From the NCBI RefSeq assembly GCF_014199535.1, contig NZ_JACHNV010000002.1, positions 496,001 to 560,000 on the forward strand: a stretch of 64,000 bases of DNA, given 5' to 3'. A program made the position numbers and the translations under genes. This document shows, piece by piece, positions 59,829 through 64,000 of this stretch; within the stretch, counting starts at the first letter, position 1; each line of letters starts with the position of its first letter. The notes below the pieces were generated by a model. It was not told where the DNA came from and searched no databases. It worked only from the letters and a program-made list of their open reading frames with translations. The stretch is from Hymenobacter latericoloratus (lineage in GTDB: Bacteria; Bacteroidota; Bacteroidia; Cytophagales; Hymenobacteraceae).

Positions 59829-62800
59829 ATGGCGAAATTTTCTGGATGGATGGCGCTGCTGGCCTTTGCCGTGTGTTTTTTCCTGACAACGTACGTGGCC
59901 CGGGCTCAAAGTGAAACGCGCGTAAGCATCACCGCCATCAGCCCCAGCCTGAACACCGGCCAGGACTACTCGCCCTGGCTCACCGACGACCTCAGCAGAC
60001 TGGTCAGCAACCATTGGGAGCCCGCCAACTTTCAGTACATCGACGTGACCCTGTCCCTGGCCCAGCGCACCAACATCACCCGCGTGCGCCTCTACGATTT
60101 CGAGGGTTCCTTTGCCGATAATCCGGCCTCCATCTACGCCCTCAACGGCACCCAGCGCACCCTGTTGGGCACCTTCACCGGGGCGCTTTACCAGCAGTGG
60201 GTGGAGCTGAAAACCACGTTGCCAGTAGCTGCCGATGCCATCATCGTGCGCAAATACTGCAACAACATTCCCCAAAAAATTCAGGTGTACGGGTATGCGG
60301 GTGGTGCCACGGCTACCCCCGCGCCAAACCCCGCGCCCGGCCAGACGCAGGCGACTATCAGCTTCGGGGCGCTGCCGGCGAAAACCGTGGGCGACGCTCC
60401 GTTCGGCCTCAGCGCCACCAGCAACAACACAGCCACGCCCATCACGTTTGCCTCGTCCAATACGGCCGTGGCTACGGTTTCCAACGCCGGTGGGCAGTGG
60501 CAGGCCACCGTGGTGGGGGCCGGTACCACTACCATTACGGCCGCGCAGGCCGGCAACGCCGCTTACCTGGCCGCGGCCAGCGTCAGCCAGACCCTGACCG
60601 TACAGGCAGCGCCAGTTACTACCCCGGTGCCCACTACGCCCACTACCCTGGCCTCGGGTCCGCGGCCCATCAAGTTCAAGCAATCCTTGGGCGTTAATGC
60701 CTTTGAGTGGGATTTGGAAGACCCCAACAAGCCCTGGGAGGTAGAGGCCACCCGGTTGGCGGGCATGAAAAACTTCACCGGCATGCGCCACTACCTCGAC
60801 TGGGAGCGGCTGGAGTCCTCGGAGGGTAGCTACACCTTTAACCCTACCCACAGCGGCGGCTGGAACTACGATGCCATGTACCAGCGCCTCAAGGCCGAGG
60901 GTATTGAGGTGCTGGCCTGCATCAAAACCCTGCCGGGCTGGCTGCTGAACACCTGGCCCGCCGACCAGCGCGACCATGAGAACGTGCCCGTGCGCGGTGG
61001 CGCCGACTTCAGCAAACCCGCTTCCTACCGCGAGCAGGCCCGCATGGCCTTTCAGTTTGCTGCCCGCTACGGCAACAACCCCGGCGTGCCCCGCAGCCTG
61101 GTAACCGTTAACGCTACCCCCCGCTGGCCCGGCGACGGCATCAATGAGGTGAAGATTGGCCTGAACCTGATCAAGTACATGGAGTGCGACAACGAGCGGG
61201 ACAAGTGGTGGAAGGGAGCCAAAGCCTACCAGACGCCGGCTCAGTATGCCGCCAACCTCTCGGCTTTTTACGACGGGCACAAGAACACCCTGGGCCCCGG
61301 TATTGGGGTGAAAAACGCCGACCCCACCATGCAGGTGGTAATGGCCGGCCTGGCCAAGCCCGACCCCGAGTACGTGAAAGGCATGGTGGAGTGGTGCCGC
61401 CAGAACCGCGGCTACCGCCCCGATGGCAGCGTAAACCTGTGCTGGGACATCATCAACTACCACAACTACTCCAACGACGCCGGCACTTCCCAGGGCGGCA
61501 ACTCCACCCGCGGCGCCGCCCCCGAGGTGTCCGATGCCGCGCCGGTAGCGCGCAGCTTCGTGCAGATGGCGCGCCAGTACTGCGGCAGCATGCCCGTCTG
61601 GATTACGGAAACCGGCTTCGATACCAACCAGGGCAGCCCCTTTAAGGCCATTGCCATTGGGGGGCGCTCGGTGCAGGAAACCCAGGCCGACTGGATTCTG
61701 CGCACGGCCCTGCTCTACCCACGCTACGGCGTGGAGCGCGTGTTCTTGTATCAGCTCTACGACGATAACCCCGGCAGCGCCACGCAGTTTGCCACCATGG
61801 GCCTGCTCAACGCCGACCGTACCCCCCGCCTGGCTACCCGCTACCTCACCCAGGCCAACCAGCTGCTGGGCGAGTACGCCTTTAAAGAAAGCCTGAGCAC
61901 TAACCCCGTAGTGGACCGCTACGAGCTGAATGGGCAGCAGGCCTACGCCCTGGTAGTGCCCGATGAGAAGGGTCGCACGGTGCAGTACACCCTCAACCTG
62001 GGCACCGCCGCCTACGCCGACGTGTACCGCCCCACCAGCGGCAACGCCCTGGCCGTGCAGCGCGTGAACCTGAGCAACGGGCAGCTGAGCCTGCTACTGA
62101 CCGAGACGCCGCTGTTTGTGGTGCCGGCCGCCGGCAGCACGGTTGGCAGCACGCCGCCGCCCGCCACTTCGCCCGCTACCTGCTCGGCCACCGGCACCAT
62201 CCTGCGGGAGCAGTGGAACAACGTAGGCGGTGCAGCCGTGGCAGCTATTCCGGTGCTGGCGGCGCCCGCCAGCACCAGCCAACTGACCCAGTTTGAAAGC
62301 CCCCGCAACCTAACCGATAACTACGGTGCCCGCCTCCGCGGCTACCTCTGCCCGCCCCAAACCGGGGCTTACACCTTCTGGATTGCCGGCGACGATAACT
62401 GCGAACTGTGGCTGAGCCCCACCGATGACCCGACGCAGAAAGTGCGCATTGCTGCGGTAACCGGCCACACCAACGTCCGTGAGTGGAACAAGTATGCCAG
62501 CCAGAAATCGGCGGCGGTGACGCTTACGGCCGGGCGGCGCTACTACGTGGAGGCCTTGCACAAGGAGCAGGGCGGCGACGACCACCTGGCCGTGGCCTGG
62601 CAGCTGCCCGACGGTACTCTGGAGGGGCCCATTCCGGGCAGCCGGTTATCGCCGTACGCCGGCAGTGGCGCCGGTCTGGCCGCCACGGCCAATAGCGCCC
62701 TGCGGGGCACCGGCCCGGCCGCCGCTGCCCCGCAAACCGAAACCTTTACCGTCGCCCCGAACCCGTTTACCACCGCCAGCGAAATAACCTTTCGGCTCCA

Positions 62801-62996
62801 GACTGCCGGCCACGCCAGCATAGCCGTGTATGATATGCAAGGGCGACTGGTGCGCCAGCTGTTTGCCGGTGCTGTGGAAGCTGGCGCCACCCAGCGTCTT
62901 GCGCTGCCGGCGCACGGCCTCCCTACGGGCGTGTACCTGGTGCGGCTCACTACCCCTGCGGCCGTGCTGAACCAGCGGGTGGTGCTGGCAGAGTAG
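59829..62996 (+). CDS. Multidomain secreted glycoside hydrolase-like protein with PA14 and T9SS type A domains
   Basis: The 1055 residues have a signal peptide (to about 27), then an N-terminal jelly-roll domain (about 30-160). An Ig-like repeat (about 175-260; SFGALPAKTVGDAPFGLSAT) and a GH-A-like barrel (about 278-755) follow. Catalytic candidates are Glu 456 (ECDNERD) and Glu 594 (VWITETGFD). A PA14 domain (about 788-945) and the sorting domain (VAPNPFTTASEITFRL...GLPTGVYLVRL) complete the chain. It is exported through T9SS and probably degrades or binds a polysaccharide. The frame opens at 59640, but the signal peptide starts at the ATG at 59829. Confidence 0.88.
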   Translation: MAKFSGWMALLAFAVCFFLTTYVARAQSETRVSITAISPSLNTGQDYSPWLTDDLSRLVSNHWEPANFQYIDVTLSLAQRTNITRVRLYDFEGSFADNPASIYALNGTQRTLLGTFTGALYQQWVELKTTLPVAADAIIVRKYCNNIPQKIQVYGYAGGATATPAPNPAPGQTQATISFGALPAKTVGDAPFGLSATSNNTATPITFASSNTAVATVSNAGGQWQATVVGAGTTTITAAQAGNAAYLAAASVSQTLTVQAAPVTTPVPTTPTTLASGPRPIKFKQSLGVNAFEWDLEDPNKPWEVEATRLAGMKNFTGMRHYLDWERLESSEGSYTFNPTHSGGWNYDAMYQRLKAEGIEVLACIKTLPGWLLNTWPADQRDHENVPVRGGADFSKPASYREQARMAFQFAARYGNNPGVPRSLVTVNATPRWPGDGINEVKIGLNLIKYMECDNERDKWWKGAKAYQTPAQYAANLSAFYDGHKNTLGPGIGVKNADPTMQVVMAGLAKPDPEYVKGMVEWCRQNRGYRPDGSVNLCWDIINYHNYSNDAGTSQGGNSTRGAAPEVSDAAPVARSFVQMARQYCGSMPVWITETGFDTNQGSPFKAIAIGGRSVQETQADWILRTALLYPRYGVERVFLYQLYDDNPGSATQFATMGLLNADRTPRLATRYLTQANQLLGEYAFKESLSTNPVVDRYELNGQQAYALVVPDEKGRTVQYTLNLGTAAYADVYRPTSGNALAVQRVNLSNGQLSLLLTETPLFVVPAAGSTVGSTPPPATSPATCSATGTILREQWNNVGGAAVAAIPVLAAPASTSQLTQFESPRNLTDNYGARLRGYLCPPQTGAYTFWIAGDDNCELWLSPTDDPTQKVRIAAVTGHTNVREWNKYASQKSAAVTLTAGRRYYVEALHKEQGGDDHLAVAWQLPDGTLEGPIPGSRLSPYAGSGAGLAATANSALRGTGPAAAAPQTETFTVAPNPFTTASEITFRLQTAGHASIAVYDMQGRLVRQLFAGAVEAGATQRLALPAHGLPTGVYLVRLTTPAAVLNQRVVLAE

Positions 62997-63025
62997 TAGG
63001 TAGAAGCCCGGCAACCGCTCCCTTC

Positions 63026-63078
63026 CGGGTCGGGCCAGCAGTCTGAGGTAGCTCAGGCTGCTGGCCCGACCCGTTTTT
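63026..63078. terminator. Strong bidirectional terminator
   Basis: A 22-base arm (63026-63047) pairs with 63052-63073 with a single G-T pair, around a four-base loop, and TTTTT follows on the plus strand. It lies 29 bases after the glycosidase stop and between it and the converging glycosyltransferase gene. Confidence 0.92.
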
Positions 63079-63107
63079 AGGGGTAGCAGGCCGGGGCGCG
63101 GCCAAGC

Positions 63108-64000
63108 TTAGGCGGTTTTGTAGAACGTCCGGCGGCCCATCGCCAGCAGGCGGCGCACAAAATAGCGGCTGAACGGCGCTTTGAACAGGGATTTGAGGGC
63201 GTACTTAATGCCGGCCCTGGGCTGACGGTTAGCGAAGGCGTAGAGCGAGCCTTCGCGCAGGCGGTCCACTTCTACCTGCCGCTGCCACTGGAGCGTCAGG
63301 TGTTGCACGCACTGCAGCCGCTCCGCCAGCAACGACTGCGTGAAGTTTTCGCGCAGCAGAATAGACAGCTGCTCATCCATCAGGCGCTTCTGGCGGCGCC
63401 CCCAATAGTGGCACACAACGGGCCGGGCGCTCAGCAGTTGGGTTTGGTGTTGCAGCACCAGGGAAAAGGCCAGCTGCTCGCTGACAAACCAAGCCGTGTG
63501 CTCGAAAAAAGTGTCCATTACCTGCCGGATGTCGGGGGGCAGCGAAGCCTGCTGGTGGCTTAGGGCCAGCACGCCCGAGTTCCAGGCTACCTGGCGGGAA
63601 TAGAACCGGGCGGGCTGCCCGGCTACCTCAAACACGGCGCTTTCCAGCAGCTCCAGAAACCGCTCCGGGTACTGTTGCTGACCAAAGGCGGCAAATACCC
63701 GTACGGCGTCCTGCAACCGGTACTCGGGTTGGTGCATGAAGCTGGTGCCGGGGGCTAGTCGCGCCAGCAGGCCAGCTGGATCGGTGGTGAAAAATGTGTC
63801 TGTATCGGCATACAGCACATCATGCGCCGGAAATACGGCAAACACGTGCTCCAGAATAACGGCCTTTACCCGGTGCAGGTACTGCGCCGCGCCCCGCATA
63901 TGCGTTAGCCGCCCCGGGGTCAGCAGCTCGTACTGCACCGGCAGCCCGGCCAGGTAGGGCCGGAAATAATCCGGGTTATCGGTATAAATGATTGTCTGTA
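63108..64000 (-). CDS. Glycosyltransferase-like protein (N-terminus outside window)
   Basis: The frame is open to the right edge, so at least 297 residues are present and the start lies outside. The visible part begins ...IIYTDNPDYFRPYLAGLP and contains VLYADTDTFFT, a DxD-type motif of nucleotide-sugar transferases, then FMHQPEYRLQDAV, WNSGVLALSHQ and VCHYWG. These fit a GT-A fold glycosyltransferase of the type that contains DTDTFF. The acceptor and sugar are unknown. Two glycosidases precede it, so a surface polysaccharide locus may continue to the right. Confidence 0.8.
   Translation of the reverse strand, partial: QTIIYTDNPDYFRPYLAGLPVQYELLTPGRLTHMRGAAQYLHRVKAVILEHVFAVFPAHDVLYADTDTFFTTDPAGLLARLAPGTSFMHQPEYRLQDAVRVFAAFGQQQYPERFLELLESAVFEVAGQPARFYSRQVAWNSGVLALSHQQASLPPDIRQVMDTFFEHTAWFVSEQLAFSLVLQHQTQLLSARPVVCHYWGRRQKRLMDEQLSILLRENFTQSLLAERLQCVQHLTLQWQRQVEVDRLREGSLYAFANRQPRAGIKYALKSLFKAPFSRYFVRRLLAMGRRTFYKTA

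Noticed and set aside
59733..61463. Minus-strand open frame opposite the PA14 glycosidase
   Set aside because: Low-complexity Gly/Val/His-rich product without motifs; the plus frame has signal, barrel, PA14 and sorting domains.
1..64000. CRISPR arrays, transposases, integrases, prophage genes, rRNA and tRNA genes
   Set aside because: No regularly spaced direct repeats, no mobile-element proteins and no RNA-gene patterns were seen; the palindromes lack any associated transposase in the window.

Overview
The window is from a high-GC member of the Bacteroidetes, most likely Hymenobacter or a close relative in the Cytophagales. The reasons are: a dcw cluster in Bacteroidetes order; succinate dehydrogenase as a three-gene C-A-B set; three secreted proteins with type IX secretion (T9SS) sorting domains; a TonB-dependent receptor and a TonB-like protein; and promoters that fit the Bacteroidetes pattern TTTG-N19-23-TAnnTTTG. 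The genus assignment is inferred from gene content and base composition. No rRNA or tRNA gene was seen to confirm it. Layout. Positions 1-11455 carry the distal dcw cluster on the plus strand (murE 3' part, mraY, murD, ftsW, murG, murC, ftsQ, ftsA, ftsZ), which makes the lipid-linked peptidoglycan precursor and builds the Z ring. The MurE DNPR motif points to meso-diaminopimelate peptidoglycan. Positions 11551-14735 hold a tiny lipoprotein, an acyltransferase, a di-haem peroxidase and a flavin reductase, all on the minus strand. Positions 14869-18378 are sdhCAB. Positions 18613-25700 hold a T9SS type B adhesin-like protein, a small lipoprotein, fabD, folK, a hydrolase and a polyprenyl diphosphate synthase. 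Positions 25813-33286 are accessory and housekeeping genes (zinc ribbon, P450, metallo-beta-lactamase fold, Spy/CpxP-like, GNAT, FUSC, TlpA-like). Aconitase lies at 33544-35838. Next comes a single strongly AT-rich foreign gene (35896-36831), an XAC2610-like protein, and an exosortase K / MSEP-CTERM pair (38045-41420) driven by a near-ideal promoter. A TonB receptor sits next to a NadR-type bifunctional NAD salvage enzyme (41538-44626). The right third holds small envelope proteins, a T9SS subtilase, a LytS/LytTR two-component pair, hydrolases, two clan GH-A-like glycoside hydrolases and the end of a glycosyltransferase, so a surface polysaccharide locus may continue to the right. What stands out. 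First, a dedicated one-enzyme one-substrate sorting pair (XrtK and an MSEP-CTERM protein with an N-terminal multi-pass region and a VIT-like central domain) occurs in an organism that also uses T9SS sorting. Second, there is a series of long, mutually unrelated palindromes in gene spacers. Five lie inside apparent operons (mraY/murD, ftsW/murG, ftsA/ftsZ, sdhA/sdhB, histidine kinase/response regulator) and two are near other 3' or 5' ends. Third, the AT-rich orphan gene has a spacing of acidic, Gln and Lys residues that resembles a PD-(D/E)XK nuclease core. No IS element, CRISPR array, prophage, rRNA or tRNA gene was recognised.
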